DNA from: Rhodobacteraceae bacterium WFHF2C18
GTDB lineage: Bacteria > Pseudomonadota > Alphaproteobacteria > Rhodobacterales > Rhodobacteraceae
Direction of reading: 5' to 3'
Assembly (NCBI GenBank): GCA_002166865.1
Contig: NHTQ01000002.1
Span: 434,001-498,000 of the forward strand
DNA: 64,000 nt
A program made the position numbers and the translations under genes. Positions within the stretch are counted from its first letter, which is position 1. Every line of letters begins with the position of its first letter. The notes under the pieces were generated by a model, which saw only the letters and a program-made list of their open reading frames with translations, was not told the origin of the DNA and did not search any database. Shown one piece after another: positions 48,002 through 58,310 of this stretch.

Positions 48002-49251
48002 TTTCCACGCCCGAGGCGGCGCGCGAGCGGATCGCCGACCACTTCCGGCCCGATCCGCCCAAGGTGCTGGGCGTCGCCGTGTCCGGCGGTAGTGACTCGC
48101 TGGCGCTTCTGGTGCTTTTGACCGAGTGGCACCGGCAGGGCGGGCCGGCCGTCTCGGCGGTGACGGTGGATCACGGCCTGCGGCCCGAGTCCGCCGCCGA
48201 AGCGGCCGAAGTGAGCGCGATCTGCGCCCGCCTCGGCGTGGCGCACAGCACGGTGCACTGGCAGGGCTGGAACGGGCAGGGGAACCTGCCGGATCGCGCG
48301 CGCCGGGCGCGCTATGGCCTTCTGGCCGACTGGGCCGGGCGCGCGGGGGTGGGCGACATCGCTGTTGGCCACACTGCGGACGATCAGGCGGAAACCTTCC
48401 TGATGCGTCTGGCGCGCGAGGCGGGGCTCGACGGCCTGTCGGCGATGGCGGATCGCTGGCGGCAGGAAGGCGTCACCTTCCATCGGCCGGCGCTTACTGT
48501 CACGCGCGCGGCCCTGCGCGACGAGTTGCGCGCGCGGGGGGTGGCCTGGATCGAGGATCCCACCAACGCCGATCCAGCGTTCGAACGTGTCCGGGCGCGG
48601 CAGGTTCTGTCGGCGCTCGCCCCGCTTGGTATCTCGGCGGATGGCCTGGCGTCGGTGGCGCACAACCTTCGCGATGCGCGCGACACCCTGTATCACTATG
48701 TTGCCCGGGCGGCGCGAGATAACGTCGCGGTCATGGACGGGGATCTGCTGCTCGATCGCGGCGGCCTGACCGATCTGCCGGCCGAGATCGCCCGCCGCCT
48801 GCTGCGGCGTTGCCTGCAATGGGTCGGCGGCGCGGCCTACGGGCCGCGCGGGGCGGCGATGGAGGCCTTCCGGAAGGCTGCGGCGCAGGGGCGCACCACG
48901 ACCCTGCAGGGGTGCCTGCTGGTGCCGGAGGGCGACCGGCTGAGGCTTGTGCGCGAATACAACGCGGTGCGGGACCTGCGCGTGCCGGCCGATGCGGTCT
49001 GGGACGGCCGCTGGCGGCTGACCGGCCCGGAGCCCGAGGGGGCGGAGATCGGCGCGCTCGGCCCCGAGGGGCTGGCCGTCTGTCCGGACTGGCGTGCGAC
49101 GGGGCGCCCGCGCGTTTCACTGCTGTCCAGTCCGGCCGTCTGGAAGGGCACGGATCTGCTCGCCGCGCCGCTTGCCGGGGTCGGTAACGGGTGGCGCGCG
49201 GACCTTCTGCGTGACGAGGCGAGTTTGACCGCAACCGGCATTGCGCATTGA
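47998..49251 (+). CDS. tilS: tRNA(Ile)-lysidine synthase
   Basis: A 417-residue ATP-dependent enzyme that converts the wobble cytidine of tRNA-Ile(CAU) to lysidine. The PP-loop motif SGGSDS is near residue 26; GHTADDQAETFLMRLARE is the second family block. The start is GTG in a GTGA overlap with cpoB. The tilS-ftsH order downstream of tol-pal is common in Rhodobacterales. Confidence 0.95.
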   Translation: MISTPEAARERIADHFRPDPPKVLGVAVSGGSDSLALLVLLTEWHRQGGPAVSAVTVDHGLRPESAAEAAEVSAICARLGVAHSTVHWQGWNGQGNLPDRARRARYGLLADWAGRAGVGDIAVGHTADDQAETFLMRLAREAGLDGLSAMADRWRQEGVTFHRPALTVTRAALRDELRARGVAWIEDPTNADPAFERVRARQVLSALAPLGISADGLASVAHNLRDARDTLYHYVARAARDNVAVMDGDLLLDRGGLTDLPAEIARRLLRRCLQWVGGAAYGPRGAAMEAFRKAAAQGRTTTLQGCLLVPEGDRLRLVREYNAVRDLRVPADAVWDGRWRLTGPEPEGAEIGALGPEGLAVCPDWRATGRPRVSLLSSPAVWKGTDLLAAPLAGVGNGWRADLLRDEASLTATGIAH

Positions 49252-49275
49252 AGAGCGCGGCACGATCTCTATTTA
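49248..49275 (+). promoter_or_regulatory. Candidate ftsH promoter, heat-shock-like
   Basis: TTGAAG and TATTTA (preceded by C, giving CTATTT) with a 16-bp spacer, overlapping the tilS stop and 55 bp before ftsH. The pair resembles alphaproteobacterial RpoH promoters, which favour CTTGAA and CTATAT, but the match is partial. Confidence 0.3.
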
Positions 49276-49330
49276 TGCCCCACGGGCCTTGTGCTAAAGC
49301 AGGCCCACCCGAATTCAGAGGAGACTTTCC

Positions 49331-51255
<1,925 letters not shown>

Positions 51256-51259
<4 letters not shown>

Positions 51260-52041
51260 GTACGCCCGTGGCGACAGCCGACTGGAATCCCGGAGCCTAC
51301 GCAAGGTTCCGGGATCTGCGTTTGCGGCCCGCGCTGGACCTGTTGAACGCGGTCGGCCGCATGGGTGCGGGCGACGTGATCGACCTAGGCTGCGGCAGCG
51401 GCGTGATGGGCGAGGCGCTTGGCGCGCGGGCCGGCGGGCGGCGGGTGATCGGGGTCGATTCCTCTCCGGCGATGCTGGCCAAGGCAGGCGCGGCGCCGGG
51501 GTATGACAGCCTTCAGCAGGTCGATATCGCGGACTGGCACCCCGTGCGCGCGCCCGGGCTGATCTACTCGAACGCGGCGCTGCACTGGGTCGGAAACCAC
51601 GAGGACCTGCTGCCAAGGCTGGCCGCGACGCTGACCAAGGGCGGCACGCTGGCCGTGCAGATGCCGCATCAGAACAAGGCGCCCTCTCACCGGGTCTGGC
51701 TGAGCCTGGTGGAAGAGATGTTCCCCGGCCGTGTGGAAAAGATGGGAACGCCCGGCGTGATGGCCCCGCAGAAGTACGAGGCCCTTCTCGCGCCGAAGGG
51801 GGAGTTCCGCCTTTGGGAAACGGAGTATTACCAGAGGCTCGTTGCCGAGGGCGGCAGCCACCCGGTGCGCCGTTTCACCGAATCGACCTATGCCCGCCCC
51901 GTCCTTCAGGCGCTCGGGCAGGACGAAAAGGACTGGATGATCGCCCGCTACGAAGAGGCGATGCATGCCGCCTATCCGGTGCGGGCCGACGGCTCGGTTC
52001 TGTTTCCCTTCCGGCGGCTGTTCTTCACGCTCACGGTCTGA
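51256..52041 (+). CDS. tam: Trans-aconitate 2-methyltransferase
   Basis: A 261-residue SAM-dependent methyltransferase. The SAM-binding motif [15 protein letters not shown] and the family blocks [20 protein letters not shown] and [17 protein letters not shown] match Tam, which methylates trans-aconitate, a by-product that inhibits aconitase. The start is GTG inside the ftsH stop (GTGA). A terminator follows 44 bp downstream. Confidence 0.9.
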
Positions 52042-52085
52042 CGGGTATTCAAGACTGGCGTTGGCCGGCATCAGCCCGACAGAAA

Positions 52086-52110
52086 AAGCCCGCCGCGATG
52101 CGGCGGGCTT
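52086..52110. terminator. Bidirectional terminator between tam and EF-hand gene
   Basis: A perfect 11-bp inverted repeat, AAGCCCGCCGC and GCGGCGGGCTT, with a three-base GAT loop. On the minus strand it is followed by TTTTT, an ideal terminator for the EF-hand gene; on the plus strand it serves tam with a weaker T-run. Confidence 0.82.
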
Positions 52111-52136
52111 GAAGGCGCGTGGTTGTTCGGCGGGCC

Positions 52137-53156
52137 TTACAACATCTCGATGTAGTAGAAGTAGAGGGGAACCACCGCGTCATCCTCGGCGATGCCGGCA
52201 CTCTCTTCGGCGTCATCGCCCTCGACCTTAAGCGCCCCGGGCGCGGCAAGCCAGGTGGCGGCCCCCCGATATTCCTGTGGCGAGATCCCGCCGGTCTCGT
52301 CGACGTCGAGCGCGGCGAAGCGTTCGTTGATCTTCTCCTCCGACCAGCGTTCCTTGCGCCAGGGGGTGGCAAACTCCTCGCGGTCGATCATCCCGTCGTC
52401 GTTGGTGTCCATGCGCTTGAACCGGCGCACCTCGGCGGCGCGGGTATACTGCTGTTCCAGTTCGGTCTGCTCGCCGGTTTCCTGTTCGGTATTCATCGCG
52501 CCGGCCTCGGCCATCCAGGTGCCCGCGGCGCGGTATTCCTGCGGCGAGATCCCGCCGGATTCATCCACGTCCAGCGCGTCGAAGCGCTCGTTGATCGCTT
52601 CCTCGGACCATTTCATCTCGCTCACGCTGGTTTCGTATTCCTCTTTCGTCAGGATGCCGTCGTTGTTGGCATCCTGCATCTTGAAGCGCTGGATGGCGGC
52701 GGCGGCGAATTCCGCTTCCGTCCCGGCGTCGGCCTGGAAGGTGAAGGTTTCCTGCGCCGCGGCCGGGCTGTCCTGCCAGGCCTCGCGGGCCAGTTCGGCG
52801 AATTCCTCGCCGCTCAGCTGCTCGGCCTGCTTGAGGTCAAGATCGCTCCAGTTGCCGACCTCGTAGTCATCGCGTTTCTCGAACTCGATGGCCGCTTCGC
52901 GGGCTTTCTTCTCCTGCTTGCCGATGCAATTGACCATTTCCTCGCGCGTGATCGTGCCGTCCTTGTTGGCATCGAGCGATTCGTATTCCGCGTCGCGCAG
53001 TTCCTTGATTTCTTCCTTGCTCAGCTTGGTTTCGTTCACATCAACCGGCAGAAAGGCATGCTCGCAGAAATCCGGCACGCCGTGACTGCTGGCGAGGGCC
53101 GGGGCGGCCGTCAGCATGGTGGTGGATGCGAGAAACGTGGCGAATAGGCGTTGCAT
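52137..53156 (-). CDS. Periplasmic EF-hand protein with duplicated modules
   Basis: A 339-residue exported, acidic protein with a signal peptide (residues 1-22). Five EF-hand loops are visible at 62-73, 162-173, 196-207, 250-261 and 284-295, all with aspartate at position 1 and glutamate at position 12. Residues 156-220 are repeated with high similarity at 244-308: each unit has an EF loop, a WSEE-INERF helix, a second loop DVDE-GGISPQE and a GTW or ATW end. A Cys pair (31, 77) may form a disulfide. Calcium binding is likely; partner unknown. Upstream SD is AAGGAGGAG. Confidence 0.85.
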   Translation of the reverse strand: MQRLFATFLASTTMLTAAPALASSHGVPDFCEHAFLPVDVNETKLSKEEIKELRDAEYESLDANKDGTITREEMVNCIGKQEKKAREAAIEFEKRDDYEVGNWSDLDLKQAEQLSGEEFAELAREAWQDSPAAAQETFTFQADAGTEAEFAAAAIQRFKMQDANNDGILTKEEYETSVSEMKWSEEAINERFDALDVDESGGISPQEYRAAGTWMAEAGAMNTEQETGEQTELEQQYTRAAEVRRFKRMDTNDDGMIDREEFATPWRKERWSEEKINERFAALDVDETGGISPQEYRGAATWLAAPGALKVEGDDAEESAGIAEDDAVVPLYFYYIEML

Positions 53157-53442
53157 GGTGTGACTCCTCCTTCATGTGTCATGCCGTCCAGGGGGCGGGC
53201 CACGGAGGGATCCCCGGCAGTCCAGCGTGCGTGGCCCAACGCCGGTTCTGGTCCCGACAACGCGGCCCCCCGCCGCCCGGTTCCCCCGGGGTCAAGGGGC
53301 CATGTTTCCGATTCGAAACCGCTCTGCGGCACACCGCCGCAAGAAGATCCGGAAATGTCGGAATCGCGTCCTGCCCCCGCGGCCAAAGCCGCTATAGGCG
53401 GGCGCAGGAAAGATCGCCCCACGCCCATGACGAGGACAGACC

Positions 53443-55119
53443 ATGAGCCACAAATCCGACATCGAGATCGCCCGGGACGCCGACAAGAAACCCATCCAGG
53501 AAATCGGCGCCAAGCTGGGCATTGACAGCGCGCACCTGCTGCCCTTCGGCCATGACAAGGCCAAGGTCAGCCAGGATTTCATCGACTCGGTCCAGGGCAA
53601 GGAGAACGGCAAGCTGATCCTGGTCACCGCCATCAATCCCACCCCGGCCGGCGAGGGCAAGACGACGACCACTGTGGGCCTGGGCGACGGGCTGAACCGC
53701 ATCGGCAAGAAGGCCGCGATCTGCATCCGCGAGGCCAGCCTGGGGCCCTGCTTCGGCATGAAGGGCGGCGCCGCTGGCGGCGGTCACGCGCAGGTGGTGC
53801 CGATGGAGGACATGAACCTGCACTTCACCGGCGATTTCCACGCGATCACCTCTGCGCACAACCTGCTGAGCGCGATGATCGACAACCATATCTACTGGGG
53901 CAACGAACTGGGCATCGACGAGCGCCGCGTGACCTGGCGGCGCGTGCTGGACATGAACGACCGCGCCCTGCGCGACATGGTCACGTCGCTCGGCGGTGTG
54001 GCCAACGGGTTCCCGCGCCAGACGGGGTTCGACATCACCGTGGCCTCCGAGGTCATGGCGATCCTGTGCCTGGCCACCGGGCTTGAGGATCTGCAGCGCC
54101 GCCTTGGCGACATCATCGTGGCCTATCGCCGCGACAAGACCCCGATCACCTGCCGCGAGTTGAAGGCCGATGGGGCCATGACCGTGCTGCTGCGCGAGGC
54201 GATCAAGCCCAATCTCGTGCAGACACTGGAAAACAACCCCGCCTTCGTGCACGGCGGCCCCTTCGCCAACATCGCGCATGGCTGCAACTCGGTCATGGCG
54301 ACGCAGACGGCGCTTAAGGTCGCCGACTACGTGGTGACCGAGGCCGGATTCGGCGCGGACCTGGGCGCGGAGAAGTTCATGAACATCAAGTGCCGCAAGG
54401 CGGGCCTTGCGCCCGACTGCGTGGTGCTGGTCGCCACGGTGCGGGCGATGAAGATGAACGGCGGCGTGGCCAAGGCCGACCTGGGCGCCGAGAACGTCGA
54501 GGCCGTGCAGGAGGGCTGTACCAACCTGGGCCGGCACATCGGCAACGTCAAAAGCTTCGGGGTGCCGGTTGTGGTGGCGATCAACCACTTCGCCGGGGAC
54601 ACCGAGGCCGAGGTGCAGGCCGTCATGGAGTACGTCGAGACCCAAGGCTCCGAGGCGATCCTGTGCAAGCACTGGGCCGAAGGCTCGGCCGGGACCGAGG
54701 AACTGGCGACCCGCGTCGCCGAGATCGCCGACAGCGGCGTCTCGCAGTTCTCTCCGCTTTACCGGGATGACCTGCCGCTCTTCGAGAAGATCGAGCGCAT
54801 CGCCAAGTCGATCTACCGCGCCGACGAGGTGCTGGCCGACCAGAAGGTGCGCAACCAGCTGCGTGATTGGGAGGAGTCGGGCTATGGCGATCTGCCGATC
54901 TGCATGGCCAAGACGCAGTACAGCTTTTCCACCGATCCCAGCCTGCGGGGGGCGCCGACGGGCCACAGCGTGCCCATCCGCGAAGTGCGGCTGAGCGCCG
55001 GGGCCGGGTTCGTCGTCGTGATCTGCGGCGAGATCATGACCATGCCGGGCCTGCCCAGCAAACCGGCCGCCGAAACGATCCGCCTTGACGAGAACAACGA
55101 GATCGAGGGCCTGTTCTGA
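53443..55119 (+). CDS. fhs: Formate--tetrahydrofolate ligase
   Basis: A 558-residue enzyme making 10-formyl-tetrahydrofolate from formate, ATP and tetrahydrofolate; the length is normal. The P-loop [20 protein letters not shown] is near residue 64-83. [19 protein letters not shown] and the [18 protein letters not shown] block are invariant in the family. It is followed 86 bp later by folD. The 286 bp upstream, after the EF-hand gene, show no other gene. Confidence 0.97.
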   Translation: MSHKSDIEIARDADKKPIQEIGAKLGIDSAHLLPFGHDKAKVSQDFIDSVQGKENGKLILVTAINPTPAGEGKTTTTVGLGDGLNRIGKKAAICIREASLGPCFGMKGGAAGGGHAQVVPMEDMNLHFTGDFHAITSAHNLLSAMIDNHIYWGNELGIDERRVTWRRVLDMNDRALRDMVTSLGGVANGFPRQTGFDITVASEVMAILCLATGLEDLQRRLGDIIVAYRRDKTPITCRELKADGAMTVLLREAIKPNLVQTLENNPAFVHGGPFANIAHGCNSVMATQTALKVADYVVTEAGFGADLGAEKFMNIKCRKAGLAPDCVVLVATVRAMKMNGGVAKADLGAENVEAVQEGCTNLGRHIGNVKSFGVPVVVAINHFAGDTEAEVQAVMEYVETQGSEAILCKHWAEGSAGTEELATRVAEIADSGVSQFSPLYRDDLPLFEKIERIAKSIYRADEVLADQKVRNQLRDWEESGYGDLPICMAKTQYSFSTDPSLRGAPTGHSVPIREVRLSAGAGFVVVICGEIMTMPGLPSKPAAETIRLDENNEIEGLF

Positions 55120-55205
55120 GGCGGAAGTGGTTTCGCCCGCCCGGCGGCGTGATACGCAGGGCGGGCGACGCGCGAACCAACGCAGGCTGACGGGAAAGGC
55201 AGACG

Positions 55206-56123
55206 ATGACAGCACAGATCATTGACGGCAAGGGCTTCGCGGCCGAGGTCCGCCAGAAGGTGGCCGGCCACGTGACCCGCCTGAGGGAAGAGCACGGGCT
55301 GACGCCCGGCCTGGCCGTGGTTCTTGTGGGCGAAGACCCGGCCAGCCAGGTCTATGTCCGCGCCAAGGGCAAGGCCACGGTCGAGGCGGGGATGGAGTCC
55401 TTCGAGCACCGGCTTGATGCGGACACGCCCGAGGCCGATCTTCTGGCCCTGGTCGAGAAGCTCAACAAGGATCCCGCGGTGCATGGCATCCTCGTGCAGC
55501 TCCCGCTGCCCGAGCACATCGACTCCGACCTGGTCATCAACGCCATCGATCCCGACAAGGACGTTGACGGCTTCCACATCCTCAACGTCGGCCGCCTGGG
55601 GACGGGGCAGAAAAGCATGGTGCCCTGCACGCCCCTGGGCTGCCTGATGATGCTGCGGCATCACCACGGCACGCTCAGCGGCAAGGAGGCCGTGGTGATC
55701 GGCCGGTCGAACATCGTCGGCAAGCCGATGGCGCATCTGCTTCTGGGCGACAGCTGTACGGTGACCATCGCGCACAGCCGCACGCAGGACCTGCCCGGCG
55801 TGGTCCGGCGGGCCGATATCGTCGTCGCCGCCGTGGGCCGGCCCGGCATGGTGCAGGGCGACTGGATCAAGCCCGGCGCGACGGTGATCGACGTGGGCAT
55901 CAACCGGATCGAGGCGCCCGAGCGTGGCACCAACGAGGACGGAAGCGTCAAGACACGCCTGGTCGGCGACGTGGATTTCGACAGCGCCAAGGACGTGGCC
56001 GGCGCCATCACGCCGGTTCCGGGCGGGGTAGGGCCGATGACCATCGCCTGCCTGCTGGCCAACACGGTCACCGCCTGCGCGCGCGCCAACCGCCTGCCCG
56101 AGCCGGAGGGACTGACGGCCTGA
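55206..56123 (+). CDS. folD: Bifunctional methylene-THF dehydrogenase/methenyl-THF cyclohydrolase
   Basis: A 305-residue bifunctional enzyme interconverting methylene-, methenyl- and formyl-tetrahydrofolate with [22 protein letters not shown] (YxxxK-type catalytic lysine), [17 protein letters not shown] and [15 protein letters not shown] are the diagnostic blocks. With fhs it links formate to serine, purine and methyl metabolism. A GC hairpin follows the stop. Confidence 0.97.
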   Translation: MTAQIIDGKGFAAEVRQKVAGHVTRLREEHGLTPGLAVVLVGEDPASQVYVRAKGKATVEAGMESFEHRLDADTPEADLLALVEKLNKDPAVHGILVQLPLPEHIDSDLVINAIDPDKDVDGFHILNVGRLGTGQKSMVPCTPLGCLMMLRHHHGTLSGKEAVVIGRSNIVGKPMAHLLLGDSCTVTIAHSRTQDLPGVVRRADIVVAAVGRPGMVQGDWIKPGATVIDVGINRIEAPERGTNEDGSVKTRLVGDVDFDSAKDVAGAITPVPGGVGPMTIACLLANTVTACARANRLPEPEGLTA

Positions 56124-56133
56124 TCCGGTACGG

Positions 56134-56156
56134 CCCCGGGCGTCGGGCGCCCGGGG
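56134..56156 (+). terminator. GC hairpin terminator after folD
   Basis: Inverted repeat CCCCGGGCG / CGCCCGGGG with a five-base loop, 10 bp after the folD stop, followed by GCATTTGCG. The T-run is short, so termination may be partial. Confidence 0.5.
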
Positions 56157-56210
56157 GCATTTGCGTTCGGCGTCGACGGGGCGGCGGTTTGAACCCTGCC
56201 GGCGGGGCCT

Positions 56211-56633
56211 CTAACCGAGGGGCATCGGGATCATCGTGCCGGTCAGAAGGGCGATATGGCGCTCGCTCTCGCCGCTGCGGGCGAAGACATCGGCCTGCAC
56301 GACCACAAGGCGCCGTCCGGGCTTTATGACCCGCCCCCGCGCGATCAGCATATCCCCGGCGCCCGGGGCCAGAAGGTTGATCTTCATCTCCGCCGTCAGA
56401 ACCTCGTGGTCATCCGGCATGGTGGTCAGCGCCGCGTAGCCCGCGGCGCTGTCGCCGATGGCGAAGGTCAGCCCCGCGTGCGCGTAGCCGTGCTGCTGCC
56501 GGCTGCCGGGCAGGATGGGCGCCTGGATCTCGGCCCGGCCCTCGGCCAGCGCCGCAAGCCGCGCATCCAGCGTTGTCATCATCGACTGCTTGGCGAAGCT
56601 CTCTTCGATCCGGCGATAGGGGGCGGAAGACAT
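56211..56633 (-). CDS. PaaI-type hotdog thioesterase
   Basis: A 140-residue hotdog-fold protein. GSRQQHGYAHAGLTFAIGDS is the family block with the HGG-like turn replaced by HAG, and the strand LTAEMKINLLAPG follows. It probably hydrolyses a small or aromatic acyl-CoA. It is convergent with folD and divergent from the LytTR gene, with 87 bp to folD. Confidence 0.87.
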   Translation of the reverse strand: MSSAPYRRIEESFAKQSMMTTLDARLAALAEGRAEIQAPILPGSRQQHGYAHAGLTFAIGDSAAGYAALTTMPDDHEVLTAEMKINLLAPGAGDMLIARGRVIKPGRRLVVVQADVFARSGESERHIALLTGTMIPMPLG

Positions 56634-56759
56634 GCGCGGCAGGTCCCTTGAGTTGCAAATTTACCTTTGGTCACACTAGCGTAGCGGGTACCAGCTGTGG
56701 ATATTTGGAACCGGGACGGGGGTCCCGCGTTTCGAATGTGTTCAAGGTATCAGTGGATT

Positions 56760-57623
56760 ATGCCAAATTGGAGGGATATCCGCAGTAGTTTTCGCCAGAC
56801 CTATGACAGGTTCTTCTCTCCGCTGACGATCTTTGTCTGGGTTCTCGCGATTGTTTCGGCAATCCTTGCAGCTCCCTTCGGCATCAAGGAGATCATGGCG
56901 CCGGGCCCGCGCGCGATCTACTGTGTGACGGTCATCACAACGGCCATCGTGGTGGGGTACGCCGTGCGCGCCCTCGTTGCGGCCGTCGTGGGAACACGCC
57001 CGGGCCGGGGGGCGGTTTTCGACCTGGCCGCGGTTCTGACGATGACCGTCGTTTTCAGCCCCCTCGCCTGGATGCTCAAGATTGTCTTTGCTCGCCCCGG
57101 TGCCGATCTGGGCGCGGGCTTTGTTGTCACCTTTGCGCATGTGCTGGTGATTTCCACGGCGGTTTTCGGCGCGCGGCGGCTGATCCCGGGGTTGGAGGGG
57201 GGCAGCTATCGGCGCGAGAGGCCGGCGAAAAGATCCGCGGGTCGGCGAACGCGGCCCGCCCGCCCCCCGGCAGAGCCCGAACCGCGCCTGATGCGGCGGC
57301 TGTCCCCCGATATGCGCGGGCGCATCCTGCGTATCACGGCCGATGATCATCACGTGCAGGTTGTGACCGAGCATGGGCAACAGGCGTTGCGCCTGCGCCT
57401 GGCCGATGCCATCGACGAGATGGACCCTGTCCCCGGTGTGCGCCCGCACCGCTCGCACTGGGTGGCGCGCGCGGCCATCGTCGGGATAGACCGCGACACG
57501 CCGCAGAAACTGTTCCTCGTGCTCGGCAACCGCGACCGGGTGCCGGTCAGCCGCAAGCACCGGCCGCGGCTTGAGGCGGAGGGCGTGCTGGCCCCCGGCG
57601 GGGTCAGCCCGGCGATGCCATAG
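56760..57623 (+). CDS. Membrane-anchored LytTR DNA-binding protein
   Basis: A 287-residue protein with four hydrophobic segments in the first 150 residues, an Arg/Pro-rich linker and a C-terminal LytTR domain (about 195-275: ILRITADDHHVQVVTEHG, VPGVRPHRSHWVAR). No phosphoreceiver is present, so it likely senses at the membrane or is regulated by a partner. Start uncertain: GTG 56697, ATG 56736 and ATG 56760 are in frame and none has a strong ribosome-binding site. It overlaps the end of pdeM by 20 bp. Targets unknown. Confidence 0.8.
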   Translation: MPNWRDIRSSFRQTYDRFFSPLTIFVWVLAIVSAILAAPFGIKEIMAPGPRAIYCVTVITTAIVVGYAVRALVAAVVGTRPGRGAVFDLAAVLTMTVVFSPLAWMLKIVFARPGADLGAGFVVTFAHVLVISTAVFGARRLIPGLEGGSYRRERPAKRSAGRRTRPARPPAEPEPRLMRRLSPDMRGRILRITADDHHVQVVTEHGQQALRLRLADAIDEMDPVPGVRPHRSHWVARAAIVGIDRDTPQKLFLVLGNRDRVPVSRKHRPRLEAEGVLAPGGVSPAMP

Positions 57624-58272
57624 GCGCGGCATGCGGCGTGGCGCCTGTGAGGATCGCGATCGCCTCGCGCCGCATGAGGGATCGCAGGGCTACGTCGTCG
57701 CTGCGCAACCCGCCGGTGTAGGTGCCATAGGCCGGCAGAATGGCGCGGTCCGCGTCGACGAGGAAAGCGGGACGCGACAGGCGCTGCCCCCGCAGCCTCA
57801 GCCGGATCTTGGGATGGTAGTGTCCCGAGATCTCGCCGCTTTGGCCCGGCTGGGCGATGTGTCGGAAGACCAGCGGCGGCACCGGCAGTTCGGATAGGTG
57901 GGTGCCGCCCAGCTCCACCGGGCCGGGATCGTGGTTTCCCTCGATCCAGACCCACCGCCGCCCGGCCTGCATGGCCGCGATCCACAGCTTGTCCTCTTCG
58001 GGCAGGGCCTGGGCTGCGGCCCGGTCGTCAAAACTGTCGCCAAGGCAGACGACCGTGCCGGCGCCGGTCGCCTTCAGGTCGGCCTCCAGACGCGACAGGG
58101 TCTCGCGCGTCTCGTAAGGGGGCAGCGGGGCCGCGCCCTGCCGCGCCCGGCGTTCGGATTTGCCAAGGTGCAGGTCCGACACGCAGAGCAGCCCGCGCTC
58201 GGGCCAGAACAATGCACCTGAGCCGAGCGCAACCAGCTGCGCGCCGGCGAGCGTGAAATGGTAGCCGTTCAT
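57604..58272 (-). CDS. pdeM: Ligase-associated DNA damage response endonuclease PdeM
   Basis: A 222-residue metallophosphoesterase. The motifs SDLHLGKSE, GDSFDD, GNHD and GHYHP carry the two-metal site in order. It matches PdeM, usually found beside an Lhr-type helicase and DNA ligase. The ATG at 58272 begins MNGYHFTLAG, matching the family; the in-frame extension to 58314 overlaps the helicase end. It follows the helicase gene by 38 bp on the same strand. Confidence 0.9.
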   Translation of the reverse strand: MNGYHFTLAGAQLVALGSGALFWPERGLLCVSDLHLGKSERRARQGAAPLPPYETRETLSRLEADLKATGAGTVVCLGDSFDDRAAAQALPEEDKLWIAAMQAGRRWVWIEGNHDPGPVELGGTHLSELPVPPLVFRHIAQPGQSGEISGHYHPKIRLRLRGQRLSRPAFLVDADRAILPAYGTYTGGLRSDDVALRSLMRREAIAILTGATPHAAPMASPG

Positions 58273-58310
58273 GCTCCGTTCCTGCCTGCGCGGGCCGGCC
58301 ATTGCAAGCG

